Shown: piece after piece, positions 1 through 13,644 of the stretch
How positions within the stretch are numbered: the stretch's first letter is position 1
How the letters are laid out: each line of letters begins with the position of its first letter
Assembly: GCF_020085105.1 (NCBI RefSeq)
Contig: NC_058046.1
Span: 2,868,175-2,932,174, forward strand
DNA: 64,000 nucleotides
From: Siniperca chuatsi
Taxonomy: Eukaryota; Chordata; Actinopteri; Centrarchiformes; Sinipercidae
Direction: 5' to 3'
Made by a program: the position numbers and the translations under genes
Notes under the pieces: generated by a model
What the model saw: only the letters and a program-made list of their open reading frames with translations
Databases searched by the model: none
What the model was told of the DNA's origin: nothing

Positions 1-3000
1 TCAGCCAGTCGATCAACATGGTCGTCTGGAGGAAAAAGACACACAGAGCTTCACGTGAGACGGTCACTTCATCAGCAAACACACCAAATATGGCTTTATT
101 TTATTCAAATAAACCGATTAAATTTGCACTTTGGCGTTCTCAAATCACAGCGAGAAATAAGAGTTTGAATTTTTGCGATGAACTCTGACGTCGGTGAACT
201 TCGCCAGACGTACTGCCGCAGCTCTTTGTGTGATGGTGGTAGTGGTGAAAAGGTCAGCGTCAGCTGTTGCATTTCAAATTGAAATTCGAAAAAGGAAAGT
301 TATGAGAGAGGAAAAAGGGTCTAACTTTGGTGAGTCTGGCTTTCTCCAGACCGCTGCTCGGGAGACTTCAAGCAGCACCAACCACAGCTGGCTGAAGCCG
401 GTCTGAAGAGTCTTTAGCTGCACTTCCTCTAACCTCTAGCCTCCGAGAGAACCCCCCAGTTTCCTGTCCAAAGTTTTTTTTTGGGGGGGGGGGGCTCTCA
501 TCACCTTCTCTAATGCTCGTCTAGGTGTTGATCTTGAAAATAATAGTTTCAGTAATAAAATTTTAAAGGCTTCAAAACAGGTATTTTTTTCATGTTTTTT
601 GTGGTGCGTTTGTCTTGACTGACTGCAGCTCGCTCACCCGACCTAAGCTTCACCCAGGACCTGCCCCCCACCACCCCCCCGCCTTTGAATTTTCTGGCTG
701 CAGTAACATCCCAGTCCGACCTACAGTACATCGGCCTATCTGAATGCTTCGCTGCGTGTCAGATGACCCTCCTTTGGACCACGGTTGGACTCTGAAAATG
801 AATTAAATGATACAGATGTTTAAACGTTAATTACCCAACAGCCCTAAAAGAGTGAGAGGTAACTAGAAAGTGTGCATGTGTGGGCATGCACGAGAGAGCG
901 AGTGGTGAAACTGACACTTTAGGAATAGTTTGCATATTTTGCTCCTATTTTGGTTGAGTGTCCCGCAGGAGGCTGTATTGGTGAAGACTGTCTGTCACTG
1001 TGAATGTGAAGTATAAGAAAGGCGTGTATTTAATTTGACTGTGTGTGTACGTTGCTCTCCTGACATGCTCTGTTTTGTTGTTTCAAAATAAAAAGCAAAG
1101 TGAAAGAAAAGGAATAGTTCAACATAGTTCCCCTATGTGCCTTCTTGCTGTTTCACCCTGTTTCCACTCTTTGTGTGCTACGCTAAACAAACCGCCTGCA
1201 GTTTCATTTTTAAAAATCTTCTCTTCACCAGAAAGTGAGTAAGCGCATTTCCCAAAATGTCTAACTATTGCTTTAATGTTAATTTGCTAATTATTCAACG
1301 TAATTCAGTATAATACTGTGGTTTCTCAGGAAAGATTTGAGTCTCTGCTCACAGTGACAACCGGTATAAGTGACACAGACAGTAGTGAGAGGTAATGTCG
1401 ACCTCCAGACTGAAACCTGTCAGTTACATCAGACACTTCCTCCTCCATGACTTACTAACGTGGTTTCACTCTTATGATTCATCACTGTATGGCAGTGGTG
1501 GAGGAAGGACTCACATCCTTTACTGCAGTAAACGTACGAACACACACAGTGAAAATACTCCGTTACCAGTAAAAGTCCTGCAGTGAAAATGTTTCTTCAG
1601 TAAAAGTGTGTGAGTGTAATCAGGAAAAAGTCCTTAAAGTATTAAAGCAGTGCAGCGTCCCTGTGGCTGCTGTGCTGTTATATATTCTATCATCAGATTA
1701 TTATTCCTCGTGCATTAATGTAAAGCAGGATGTTGCTGCTGCAGCTGATCGATCGATCGTTCGTTCGTTCGGAAAACTCGTGAAAATAGTGAGAAACGCC
1801 GTCACGACGACCCCGAGCCCAAAGTGACGTCTTCACCGTGTTCAGTCCAAAGCTCGACGTTATTAACAAAACATTACAGTTATTACAGTCATTCAGAGGA
1901 AAAGCAGCAAATCTGCACATCTGAGAAGCTGCAGCCAGGAAGTGATTTACAGGAAAAATTACTTCAATGATTATCAGAATAGTTGCAGATTAATTTCCTG
2001 TCAATCGACTAATTCATCGACTAATCGTTGCAGCTGTACTTGTATAAACTTCGGGGCGGTTTTATTTATAACAAAAACATCATATTTTATAAACTCTTCA
2101 TATGTTTTGTGTGTAAAAATCTTAATCTGTAAAGTAAAGCCGTCAGATAAATGCAGTGAAGTAAAAAGTACAATATTTCCCTCTGAGGTGTAGCGCAGCA
2201 GAAGCAGAAAGTGGCAGGAAAAGAAAAAACTCAAGTAAAGTACAAGTGCCTCATATTTGTACTTAAGTAGAGTACTTGCGTAAATGTACGTAGTTACATT
2301 CCCTCACTGCTGTATGCACCATAGTCCACAGTGGAAGACTATTCAAAGACACGTCACTTGTTTTCTGCTGCAGTCACAGTTCTTCATTTTAATCTTCATC
2401 TTCTTACAGACTCAGTCTATGCAGCTCGTCTCTAGTGAAATTCATTCAGTTTGTCCAGATGCAGCCACCGTTAAAAGTCCCACTCTGGCCTCTAACACTG
2501 GCTGCCACTGTGCTCGGTACTAATGGAGGAGGAGTGCATGAATGGACACTGTGTGGTCTCTCACCAGAGCGTAGTACGACAGCGTTGATCCGATGTAGAT
2601 GATGAGCTGGATGAAGCTGAACCTTCCCGCCTGGAAAACAGATCAAACTGTCACTTGTTTGTTTTTATTTCCCACATTCTCCTTCAGAGTTACAGACAAA
2701 AGTATCGAGATTCTGAGGTGATGGTTTCCTGTGTGCAAACAGATATTTCGCATGAGTAATCAGTATTTTATTTTATTGATCAGATATGGCATCCTGGACA
2801 ATTTCCTCAACAACAAAAAATAGATGCCTAAACTAGGAAATATACATTATGTAATTTCACAAAGCCCTAAATGTTAAGTGTAAAGATATTAAGTATAAAA
2901 AATGTTTTTACTGCACCCAGGCTCCTGCCTTGCACTGCCCACTAGTGGTGACAACGTGCTTTTTCCACAACCCGTGCAGCAGTGATGTAGTTTTGCACTA

Positions 3001-6000
3001 TAGTACGACGTTGCATCGCAGCTGGGTGTGGTCACAAGGACAAACAGAGTGTAGCACATCCAAACGACGTCCACGGGTGCCGGAAAAAAAAAAAAAAAAA
3101 AAAAAAAAAAACAGCGGCTGCACGCTGTCCTGATCATCAGCTCCCAAACACAAACACATTCATCACTCAGAGTCAATCTACTCTCAGACTGGACCAATCA
3201 GAGCAGAGCTGAACAGCAGTCTGACACTCCCATACAAGGGAAAGGGCAAAAATAGAAATAACTAATTAAGAAAATATTACACAAGAACATATTAAATATA
3301 CGACTACAGTGTATAGAAAACCTCACAATCATGCAGAACGCAACCACTGAGCGATGAGGGGGGGGTTGTGTATTTGGCGACGCCTGACGAAGACCTCCAA
3401 ACGCTGCTCTGTTGCATTTGCTGGGAGCTGATTATCAGGACAGTGCGCGGCCTTTTGTCTGACTTTTGCCTTCGGTTTGGTCACAAGTACAACACACCAC
3501 ACCTGACCACACCCAGCTGTGGCGCTGGGCGGGCGACCCACAGAGGTCAGTGCAGTTCTGTTTGTCCTCCTCCTTCCAAAATCTAGTTGTAGCACTTGTG
3601 ACCACACGAGGCTGTGATGTAGCAGACAACAAGAAAAAAAAAAAAAAAAAACTACAGAAACACAGAGAATGTACAGAAGAAGAATAAAATGGGAGGAAAA
3701 CAAACCCACCTGTCCGAACACCATGACCTCAAACCTGATGCCGAATGCTTTGTACAGCGTTCGCTCCTCCACTCCGTTCACCGTGTTGTACTTTGCATAC
3801 CTGATCAGAGGACAGCGGATACGATAGATAATAAAAACACTGCAGCTTGATGCGACAGAGGAGCCTTTAACACGAAGCAGGATTATTATCCAGCTTCTTT
3901 CATTCTGTGTAACTTGTATAACTGACTTGTCTTCAACAGAGGCTGGTCACAGTGTTTTCACAGACTGATACACCGACATTTTATTACACATCAGCATTCA
4001 TTGTCCTCCTCAACCACAGTCTATAACAGACTAAAAACCTGCCGGGGTTTATTATTTCATCTTCAGGAGCCAGATTTCCCCTTCCTCTTGATGGTCTAAA
4101 TGTTGTTTCCATGCCAACAGAAATACAAACACTGAAGCCTTAATTGTTTTCGTGTGAATTCGTGGACATAAAAACGTTATGGATCATCACACTATCAGCA
4201 CAAACTTCAGTCTAAAAATGACCAGAGCTCCTGTGACGGTCCCGACTGTCCAGAGATCAGGAACGTGCACGCAGTGTCTGGACACGGTAAAGTTCACCTT
4301 TGACCCTCGCTCACCTGAAGTTGAGGCCGGGGTAGAGTGTCTTGTTGCTCTCTTTCTCGTCCAGCCGTCTGAAGGAGTATTTGGGCAGGCAGCGCTGCAT
4401 GAGCCGGTCCAGGTTGCAGTCCCATTTGATCTGGATGCCGATGACGCCCCCCTGTGGGCAACAGAGGAAATGGATTATTAACCACAAAAAGGTTAGGAGG
4501 AGTCTTTTAGCTGGAAAACTCTCAGTGGTGGAAGAAGTATTCAGATCTTTAACTTAAGTCAAAGTATAACAGTGTAGAAATATTCTGTTACAAGTAAAAG
4601 TCCTGCATTCAAAATCTTAAGTACAAAAGTTTTAGCATCAAATATACTTAAAGTTTGAGAACGGCCCATTTCAGAATCATATACGTCACATTATTGGATC
4701 ATAAGTATTGATGCATTAATGTTGCAGTTGGTAAAGGTGGAGCTAATTTTAATTACTTTATATAATGCTGGGTAGCTTACCCTTAATACTACATCATAAT
4801 TTATTAGTTGATTTATAGTTTGTAAGGTAACTAGTAACTAAAGTTAGCAAATAAATGTAGTGAAGTAAAAAGTACAATATTTGTCTCTAAATGTACTTTG
4901 TTACATTCCACCGCTGAAAACTTTGCTGAGGAAAACCCAGATTTACTAAAAATCATCATTTTCACTGGCAGGATGATGAAATATTCTTACAACACTGACA
5001 GACTTTTTCCACTTGTGTTAAGAAATGAATACATAAAAAAAAAAAGGGAGTGAGACAAAAATGATTTGGTATGAAAGATTTTTACGCGAAGAAACATCAG
5101 CTAATTAATTATCGTAACAAAAATGAGGAATTCTTCTTGGGAAAAGACATTTATTTTTAATATCTACTGTTATACTGACAATATACTGACAGTTTGCTGT
5201 GGAAACACTTCCTTGTTTTGGTCGTTTCACTTCAGCTTTTCTTGATCTCCTGCTGAGGACAAACTAACGTCTCACTGAGGGAAACCCAAAAAAAAAAAAA
5301 AAGAGAAACTGCGCTGGTCTCGCAATGATGCTGCATCCTGAGATGTCAGCAGTGAAGTTAGTCTGTGAAATGTTATTATAAACGGAGTGATACAAAAATA
5401 AGACCCAGGTTGTGAGAAACACTTGAAGGTGTAACTCCACCTCTACTGCCATTTCAGAGAACTTTTCTCCGGCCTCTCGCACGATGTCTCCCAGTCTGAA
5501 GATGGGACACAGCGAGTCGTTGCCTCTCTGACAGCTCCTCAGGTAGGCGTCGTTCATCTGTGGGAGGATGTTCCTTCTGTAAGACAAAGCAGACTCTAAT
5601 ACTCACAGAAAGTCAGTTTCTCTCCCACTGAAGAGAAGCGATGAAGAGCTGCAGAGCCTTTAGAAATGTCATTAGTCTGTTTTCAGCTGAGAGCTTCAGT
5701 GTCCTAAGATGCTCTAAATGTTTCATAGGCTTTTCTTAATTGATAAGAGGGAAATATTCATTTTCACCATGATAAAATGCAAATGTGATGTGATAAAACA
5801 TGCTGAATGCCAGAAAACACTGCATGATTTGTGATAGAAGTAAACACAGCTCCTTCTATAACGGCCGTGAAAATTAACAAATTAACAAAGCAAAATTATT
5901 TAATGCGTCCTCAGACAGACTCTCTGCAGCTGCATTACTACACGGAAATTAATCCACAAAACGTTTATATAAGTAATAAAAACAGATTTTGTACATTTCC

Positions 6001-9000
6001 ACTGAGGTGAAACGTGTTTCCGTGCACACACAGCTGTGGCTGCATAAAGTTAGGAAACTGTTTCAAACAGCCTCAGTAGCATCAGTCATAAAGCAGCCTC
6101 ACCGGATGAAGTTGAACGCAGGGAACCGGATGTTGTTTTTGATGAGGACTGTGAAGTTCTCAGCGGCTGCCAGCAGAGCAGGCCTGCATCGTGGGAAATT
6201 CAAACTGTTACAGTCAATACAGTGCATTTTAATAACAGCAACAGACTGAAATCGACTGCGCCTCCGTCTGAACGAGAGGCTGTGAGATCCCAAAACAACA
6301 CTGAATACTCGTTCTAAGCAACTTTTGAATATGTAGTGTGTTTACAGTGGAAAAGTGACAACAAAGTATACTTTAAAAACTGATTTTTGAGCGTGTACTG
6401 TCCCACAATACAACGCACAAAAGAAACTGAGGAGCTACTCACAGCAAAAAATGTATTAAATTAATTGCGGACGGCAGTGAATCATCTGCAGGAATGCCTT
6501 AATTGGTGACAGTACTGTTATTTCCTCTTGGTATAAAACAAGTATGTACATTTCTTGTGTACTGACTGCAAAAATAGTATATTAGGAAGTTCAGTACACA
6601 GTGCGTACTGTGTACAGTTAGTATATAGTGTGAAACTGAAATACAGTTTAAGTCTGCAACCACACTGAAGCAGCAAGCTGTCTGCTGAAGCTCATTACAC
6701 ACCAGAAAACACGATGGACAAATTCAAAATAATAAAGGGACAACTTTGTTTACGGTTTGCCCCCCGCTCCAGGGGAAAGATAATGTTGCTACCTAACTCA
6801 AAAGGGCGTATCCTCTGTACAGTGGCCATTTTCTTATCAATCATTTCACAAAATGCTCAGCTTCCGTCTGGATAAGCTGTTTTCTGTTCAGCTGTACTTT
6901 CGCATACTAACCTCAGCGATGGTTTCACACTGTTCCACTGATCAACAGGTGGCGGTCACATGCCAAGACATGCTGCAACGCACCAGCAGAGATAAAGAAG
7001 AAGAAGACTGCGAGCTAGAAGTCAAGTCAGTTTTATTTATACAGCCCACTATCACCAATCTGCCTCCAGGGGCTTGGACCCTCGAGTCGGATGAGGAAAA
7101 ACTGCCCCCCAAAAAAAACCTTTTAACGGGGGTTAGTAAACATGGATGTAAACAATGCTGGATTTAAAACACTTTAAAAAAAAAAATGGAGTTTTGCAGT
7201 TGCATTGCAGTGGTTTTAAGGGGAGTTTGTTAGACCTGAACGATACTGTTTTGGTTACAGCTGTTTTCAGAGAAAAAGCTGTAAAAAGCCGCTGTACACG
7301 AGCTGCTCAGCAGCAAACAGCAGTCAGAGAGCAGCTGCTGAACATAGCGGAGCATCTAGCTGCTAAAGAGGCCAGATGTTTCCCTCAGCAGCTGCTGGAG
7401 ACCAAACACAGAGCTGACGGAGAGAAGACCGGCCTGACGTCCATCAGGAGACACAAACTCGCCTCCTGATGAAGCGTCATGTGACTCTGTAGCTGCTGCA
7501 GGTGGAGATAAGCAGCTGTTTGATCACAAGTTAAAAAAGGTGCTGATGTGTTGTGTTCACGCCTTGTTTCCGCTGCCCCCAAGTGGCCAAAAAAATAAAA
7601 AAAATCAGTCATTGCAGGTTTAAGTTAAAATTTGACCTGTTGGTGCCACAAAACGATCCGAACAAAAACAGCAGGGTTTACCTCGGAGGGTTCGTCTTGG
7701 TTTCGATTGGACACCACGCAGAAACCTCACAGGTTTTCTTCAACACGTCAAACTTCACACATGATCCCGTCTGAATCCCTGCAGAAGGAAAAAACACACA
7801 GTGCTGCATTTAAACTCTACTGATTCGGTCATAACCGGCAGCTGATGAGGCGCTGAACAGTGTCATCTTCTTTAACCCAAATCTTTAAATCGAGCGGAGA
7901 GCAGTACTGTTGCTGTACTACAGGCTGAAGCTGTAACACCTGAAGGAGAAATTCCTCTGCTTCTTGTGGAAACAGGCGTCCGCCGGTACCAGCCCACCTC
8001 CCTGACAGCAGAGCAGTGAGACAAAACGTTCTCCTATTCAAAATAAGTGAAACTCACACAAAGCAGCCTCTACAAGTCTACATGAGCCAGTCTGCACAGC
8101 TAAATATCTGACTTGTATCACCACTGCAGTTAAAATAAGTCCGCAGTTTTCCAAAATGAGGTGCTGCATGCATGCGAGGATTTAACAGTATCCAGGGTGA
8201 TCCAGGTGACAATATTGATGATTTGACATGAGTCTGGATTTTTTGAAGCTGGAAGTCATTAAGCCCAAACCTGCAACAGCGCAGCGCGCTGACAGCTGGA
8301 CCACGCCAAAGACGTTTTAGGGTGAACTCAGCTCAAAGATTCTGATTCTGTTGAAGGCATTTAATTTAACATTAAAATGGGAATTTGTCATTTGAACACT
8401 GAATCTTATTTAATGATTAACTGCACTCGCAGCCTGGCCGCGCTCACTGGGAATATCTAATGTTCAACAGGGATCAAAGTGTGGAAACACAATGCAGAAC
8501 TAAATGACAGAAAATGAGACTTATGAATTTATCTATCGCCCCAGTGCATGCTGGGAGGGTTCCCAACACTCCTACCTCATGTACCTGCAAATCACATGAT
8601 CAGCACTCTGCCAATCACGTGAATGCTGGTCATGGTTTCAACTCTCTCATTTTTTGCCTGTATTTCAAAATAAGAGCACACTGTTACTCAAGATCTCAGT
8701 CCTCAAACTGCTTTCAAAGATCCAGAGCAGCTGGATTTCGCATGTTAGTCACATCTGAAGAACAGGGCCCAGGATACTACAGCACCTGGTTTCCTGTGTG
8801 CATGCTACCGTACCGTGACTCCACTGATCCCAGTCTCCTTTCTCACAGTCCTTATCAGTCCGACACAGTCTGCCTTTGAGGGGAACCTGGAACATAAACA
8901 CTGCTGCAAAATAAGAACGTTCTGCTAACTTTTCACCTAAATCTCCGCACCGTTAGCAGAACTTTGAACGTGGATCAGCTGTCGCTGATGGTGGACCTCA

Positions 9001-9032
9001 GTTATCACACTACTTCAACTACTTAAAATGTG

Positions 9033-9084
<52 letters not shown>

Positions 9085-10193
9085 TCTATATTTGGTGAAA
9101 TGATGATGAAAGAGCACCTCTGGGCATTTTCCCTGCTTCTGTTTCTCTGTCACAATGACGTTGGTCACCACAAAGAAGGAGTTTCTGTCCTAAAAAGAAA
9201 AAAGAAAGCATCTTTAAATTCTGGTCTTTGCCAAAGGCCCCGAGGACCCCCGAGGGCCGAGCTCCTACCTGTGAGGGCCCGCTGTAGTCCACCGCATCCC
9301 AGACCACGTCCCCGACCCCGAGCATGTGGGTCTGAGCTACACCCTTCACCTTGGTAGTGACAGAACTCACCACCAGGTCGAACTCCTGGTACTTCCTGTT
9401 CCACAGCATCATGATGCTGCAAAATAAACAGCAAACTGTTTCAAACTAATTCCACAGATTTTACACATTAAAGGTCAGTGTGTTAGTCGTGCAGGGGGGT
9501 AAAACCACCCTGATGACGTCATCTCGGCCTACAGTGGCTTGACCCACGTCAGGCACAACGAGCCAGGTGCAGGGCTGCAACTAAAGACTCGTTTTCCTGA
9601 TCGATTAATCCGCAGGCCATTTTCTCAATTAATCATTTGGTCAATAAAATGTCAGAAAATAGTGAAAAAGTCAGAGGTAACTTCTTCAAATGTCTTGTTT
9701 TGTCCAAAACCCCAAAGATATTCAGTTTACGGTGATATAAAAACTGCACATCCTGACACTTGAGGACAGAATCTTTGAGCATTTTTGCTTAAAAAGTTTC
9801 TTAAATGTTTAATTGATTAATTTTCTGTGGCTCGACTAATGGATTAATCGACTAATCTGTCTCTCGAGAGTTAAAAAAAAAAGAAAAGGATTTGCTTGTG
9901 TTACATATCCTCAGGAGGTGGTTCAGTCTCAGAAACACCAACAGACTGCTTTATAATGAGCACTTCCCACCTCGTGCAGCCGCGGCTGCTCCGCAGCGAC
10001 CGGTGAGCCGGTTTCAGCGGTACCGGGACTCTCTCGGGCCGCTCCCCGAGCACAGAGACGCGTTCACTCACCAGATGAACAGCAGAATGAATCCGTTCAG
10101 GCTCCACTTCAGGGAGCCCAGCCGGACGCTCTGGATCCGGACCAGTTTGTTGGTTTCATACTGACACAGACCGAGAACCCCGCAGCCCGGCAT
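1..10193 (-). CDS. p2rx7: P2X purinoceptor, P2X7-like; exons 1-11, 3' end outside window
   Basis: ATP-gated trimeric cation channel of the plasma membrane. Eleven exons join in frame with GT/AG borders: 10193-10072, 9416-9269, 9189-9118, 8886-8814, 7778-7682, 6183-6103, 5576-5441, 4451-4315, 3800-3710, 2630-2565 and 25-1, giving 349 codons. The protein opens MPGCGVLGLC with the P2X YxTxK motif (YETNK, residues 12-16) before the first membrane helix (about 28-46). K63, K65, N287, R289 and K306 line up with the ATP-contact residues of P2X7 (human K64, K66, N292, R294, K311). The paired ectodomain cysteines, a TCEVSAWCPIE block and an AENFTVLIKNNI block (from residue 178) are present. The second helix starts near residue 322 in exon 10. 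The N terminus and these blocks fit P2X7 better than P2X4, its usual neighbour. The long P2X7 C-terminal tail, which would settle the paralogue, lies beyond base 1. Upstream bases 10194-10340 probably hold the promoter and 5' UTR. Confidence 0.9.
1493..2309. mobile_element. hAT-like miniature element with a nested repeat
   Basis: Left end CAGTGGTGGAGGAAG; right end ..GTTACATTCCCTCACTG, matching the inverted ends of the copy at 4522. A copy of the GATTAATCGAC repeat family (about 1770-2036) is nested inside. Located in p2rx7 intron 10. Confidence 0.6.
3084..3111. repeat. Poly-A run of 28
   Basis: Uninterrupted A run in p2rx7 intron 9. Possibly the tail of a decayed retroelement. Confidence 0.8.
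4522..4916. mobile_element. hAT-like miniature inverted-repeat element
   Basis: Ends CAGTGGTGGAAGAAGTA and TTACATTCCACCGCTG are imperfect inverted repeats. Flanks AAAACTCT (4514-4521) and AAAACTTT (4917-4924) look like an 8-bp target duplication, as for hAT elements. No coding capacity. Located in p2rx7 intron 7. Confidence 0.7.
7020..7140. repeat. Dispersed teleost repeat in p2rx7 intron 5
   Basis: Contains CAGTTTTATTTATACAGCCC and GGATGAGGAAAAACTGCCCC, a common antisense element tail. A sense copy occurs at about 61850-61995 in mmp11 intron 2. Confidence 0.45.
9032..9083. repeat. (AAT)n microsatellite
   Basis: About 17 AAT units in p2rx7 intron 3, 35 bases beyond exon 3. Confidence 0.95.
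9553..9865. repeat. Dispersed GATTAATCGAC family, copy in p2rx7 intron 1
   Basis: Very common teleost repeat: GGGCTGCAACTAA start, AATGTCAGAAAATAGTGAAA interior, and ends rich in GATTAATCGACTAATC. Non-coding. Other copies here are at 1770-2036, 11950-12230, 19680-20005, 28255-28425 and 30365-30690. Confidence 0.7.
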
Positions 10194-10354
10194 GGTGCTG
10201 GTCCTGCTGGTGCTGGTTTTTGTTGTTGGGTTTTTAGTCCGATTTTCTTTGTGAGGAATCTCTGACTCATTTCTTGACTCTTCTTCTTCTTCCTGTGTGG
10301 AGGGTCACATGTCCGGACTCCTGCAGCTGCTCTCACTTCCAACATCATCACTGC

Positions 10355-10394
<40 letters not shown>
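10355..10394. repeat. (CA)n microsatellite upstream of p2rx7
   Basis: Twenty CA units about 160 bases upstream of the p2rx7 start codon. Confidence 0.95.
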
Positions 10395-10398
<4 letters not shown>

Positions 10399-11204
10399 AC
10401 TGTAGAGGATTTAATCGACTTCATCTTTATTTATTTGGATCCCACAAAGTGTTTGCTAGTCTTTTTTTTATTCTCCACACAAACAGCAACAGTAAAAACA
10501 AATTTAAAGTTTAAAATCACACAGGATCAGTAAAACAAGAAAAGACAAAAAAATAAACCAAGCCAAATACAAAGATCAGGAAATAATCCGGCTCTGCAGG
10601 AGAAGCAGCAGACACAAATGCACAGCAGCAACAAGAAAAGATCAAAACAATCAAAAAGGTTCCAATTAATTAAAAGTAACACGTGGCATTCATCAATTTT
10701 CGATGACTTTTTGAAAGAAAATCTGCTTTTGATGAGTCAGATGTTGGATTAGTTATTGGCCCTGAGACCCAGGAACCAAGCAGACTCTGCACAGGGTTAA
10801 AAGACACAGGGCCACGAGATGTGAGAGGTGATAACGGACCCACCTCAGTTGATATTAGTGTTTACATGCGCACGAGCCTGTTTTTGATCATATTCTGGAT
10901 ATGGCGTTTACATGGAACGTGAAAAACATGGTTGCTGACATCCCTGTGCACGTGATCATGACGGTATCCAGGTTCCTGATCCTGTGTCTCGATTTCTCAC
11001 CACCTCAGCCAGCACGATGTGCACCAACGAAGACGGTTCAGAAACCTGGATAAGGTGTTGACACGCCACAGTATCCTGGTTTCTGCTCCAGGTAGCATAT
11101 CCAGATTTCCCAAAGACAGGATGAGAGCTTATCCAAGTTCCTGAAACCAGGACGTGATGTTTACGCGCCTCGATTTGCTGTAACAGCCTGTTCACTCGTC
11201 TTAA

Positions 11205-11695
11205 TCAGAAAACTCTGACACGACTGCAGACTGTACAGAACTCGGCTGTAAACCAGGACCGAGAGGTCTGACCACATCACACCTGGTTCAGCCTCTTTAC
11301 ATCGGCTCCCTGTTGGTTTCAGGACTGATTTTAAGATCTTGTTGATTACTTTTAAGGCTCTTCATGGCTCCAGACTATATTTTAGACCTTGTAGTCCCTT
11401 ATGAACCTTCACCTTCTGTCTGTTCCTGAGTCCAGGATGGAAACTAAGGGGGACAGAGCTTTTGCCATCAGGGCCCCGAGGATCTGGAACAACCTGCCCA
11501 AAGACATGAGGCTGTCTGAGTCAGAGTCTTCGTTTAAGTCTCGTCTCAAAACACATTTTCATCTGAAAGCAGATCCTGATTTTACCTGAACTGTTTATTT
11601 TATTGCTTTTGTGTATTTTATTTCTCTTTTTGTGAAGCACTTTGTGCTTTGTTTTGATAAGTGCTCTATAAATAAAGTTTTATTATTATTATTAC
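11205..11695 (+). mobile_element. L2-like LINE 3' end, intergenic
   Basis: Degenerate LINE C-terminal region. The last intact frame (11401-11589) has GDRAFAIRAPRIWNNLPKDM, and a tail ends AATAAAGTTTTATTATTATT. It lies between p2rx7 and gstt1. Confidence 0.75.
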
Positions 11696-11949
11696 ATGCT
11701 TAACAGATAACAGGGATACTAGTTGTTGTACTAGTGTTGCAAATTCCAGTGAAAATGTCATTAAATGAGGTGAAACTAACTGACGTGCACTGAACCTGCG
11801 TCGGTTGCCCGCCTGCCCGGTTGGTAGTCCAGCCTTGTCTAGTCTGTGTGGACTCCAGATGCCACCAGAAAAAGCACAAATGAGAAGAAGTTATGCTCCT
11901 TCAAAAAAACAAACAAACACAAGATGTTGGTAAAATACTGGTTTGACGC

Positions 11950-12230
11950 GTAGGATGTAGTGTTATTTTGGTACTCGATTAATTGTTTTAAGCTATTTAT
12001 GAATGAAAAATGCCAAACAGTCTCTGGTTCCAGCTTCTCCACTGCGACGATTTTCTGCTTTTTCTCTCTTTTCTAATTTTAGTAGAACATGTTTGCATGT
12101 TGCTCAGAGAAAACAAAGACGTCACCTTAGGCTCTGGGAAACTGTGATGGGCTATTTTTCACTATTCAAAGTATTGATTAATCAACAAAAAAATATGGTT
12201 AGATTCATTAGTTACAGCCCTAAAAGGGGA
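11950..12230. repeat. GATTAATCGAC family, intergenic copy
   Basis: Contains AAAAATGCCAAACAGTCTCT, GGTTCCAGCTTCTC and GGGAAACTGTGATGGGC, the family's interior, diverged. Confidence 0.55.
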
Positions 12231-12621
12231 TTGACAGACACAGTATATCACTACACTACTTATAGCTCAAACACGCACTAGATGTCAGTGTTGTCAGAAC
12301 TACAAGAAGGATCTGCATCAGTTAACTTCAGACTCATCCTGAAAGGATTTCCTCACCGAGTGTGCAGATGAACACACTGAGGAATAAAACCGATCATCTG
12401 TCCACAGTATAAACATCTGAGAACACGTCTTGTTTGTAAAAAAAAAAAAACAAAAGCAAAAAGTCTGGATATTTCATTTGGACTTTTTTTTTGTTGATTT
12501 TCTCGGGAGATAAAGACCTTCTTGTTCCCAGCCGGGACAAAGACCAGTTCGGACAAACTGTCCAGTGAGAAAACAATGGCTCAGTCTCTGCAACAGTCAT
12601 GTGTGCAGAGCTGGAATGTGT

Positions 12622-12780
12622 CTGAGAACATTTACTCAAGTGCTTTACTTCAGTACAACTTTGGTGAACTTGTACTTTACTTGAGTATTTTTACTTGAGG
12701 GAAATATTGCACTTTTTTTACTCCTCTATGCTACATAACTCTGCTAGTAGACTAGTTTCTGGTTGTATGGCAGTACTGTA
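12622..12780. repeat. hAT-like element fragment
   Basis: Contains CTTGTACTTTACTTGAGTAT and related phrases of the same miniature family; ends not seen. Confidence 0.4.
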
Positions 12781-13488
12781 TGACGCAGCACCAACTAGAC
12801 CAGCTACAACATTACATTTCTGCTCACAGGTCTGAAAGGGGCTATTTTGCATAATAATTATTTGAATAATGAATACTTTGGGTGTAATTTTGAATGCAGG
12901 GATCTGAAAACTCCTTCTAGATCTGCACGTGTGTCCATCAGCAGCTGCACGTCCTGCTGAAGTGTCTATGAGCAAACATATCGTACATCTCATATCATCA
13001 CGAGTGTGATAATACACTTTAAAATGTCCGTTTTTATTTCTGCCTTCACTCCAGCAGGTTTTTTGTAAGTCACATAACCTTGTGTTTATCTGCAAACTAA
13101 ATTTCAGAAGGCAGTTTAGAAGTTGACAAAATATTAAACAAGTCGGTTTTTATACATAATTTTGATTATTAATATTTGTGGTCTAGGGATCATAAATGTG
13201 CATTCATTCATAACAGCTCAGCAGGAAATAAATACACAATGAGTTGTTGTAAAGAACATTTGTGCTCATTTTTCCTGGTGAATATTTCCATCTGAAAAGT
13301 TTTAGAAGAAAACTTCAGTTTCACAGTTTTTATTTTGTAAATTTCTAGATTTTGTTCAGATTTTATTGCATGAAAATGAAGATTATTTTGTTGGCAAATC
13401 AAATTATGTTTGATTTCTGCAGGTAGAGACCCAACAGCAGTCTTTACCTAAATCATATAAACACACAGCCGCACAGTTTTCCAAACCG

Positions 13489-13494
13489 TTTAAT
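13489..13494 (-). promoter_or_regulatory. Possible polyadenylation signal of gstt1
   Basis: ATTAAA variant on the minus strand about 150 bases after the gstt1 stop. No closer AATAAA was noticed; others lie further down near 13330 and 13365. Confidence 0.3.
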
Positions 13495-13644
13495 ATCTGG
13501 AAGCTGGTTTAAACGCTTATTCAGTACTTCATGACAAAGCTGCACAGGAATTCTGCTAATAAAATCCCCACACAACCATGAAATGAAAAACTAATGAAGA
13601 TCATTCTCGACATCAGGGACAGTCGCGTTTAAACAGAAGCTTCT

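Larger units (their letters stand above)
10340..13640. other. p2rx7-gstt1 intergenic region
   Basis: Holds the CA microsatellite, a LINE 3' end (11205-11695), one GATTAATCGAC repeat and a hAT-like fragment. At 10930-11170 lies a stretch of partial inverted phrases such as TATCCAGGTTCCTGAT and TATCCAAGTTCCTGAAACC, probably another repeat. No gene seen. Confidence 0.6.

Noticed and set aside
3329-3781. 150-aa minus-strand frame
   Set aside because: Reads through p2rx7 exon 9 into intron 9, including a translated poly-T run; only 3710-3800 is coding.
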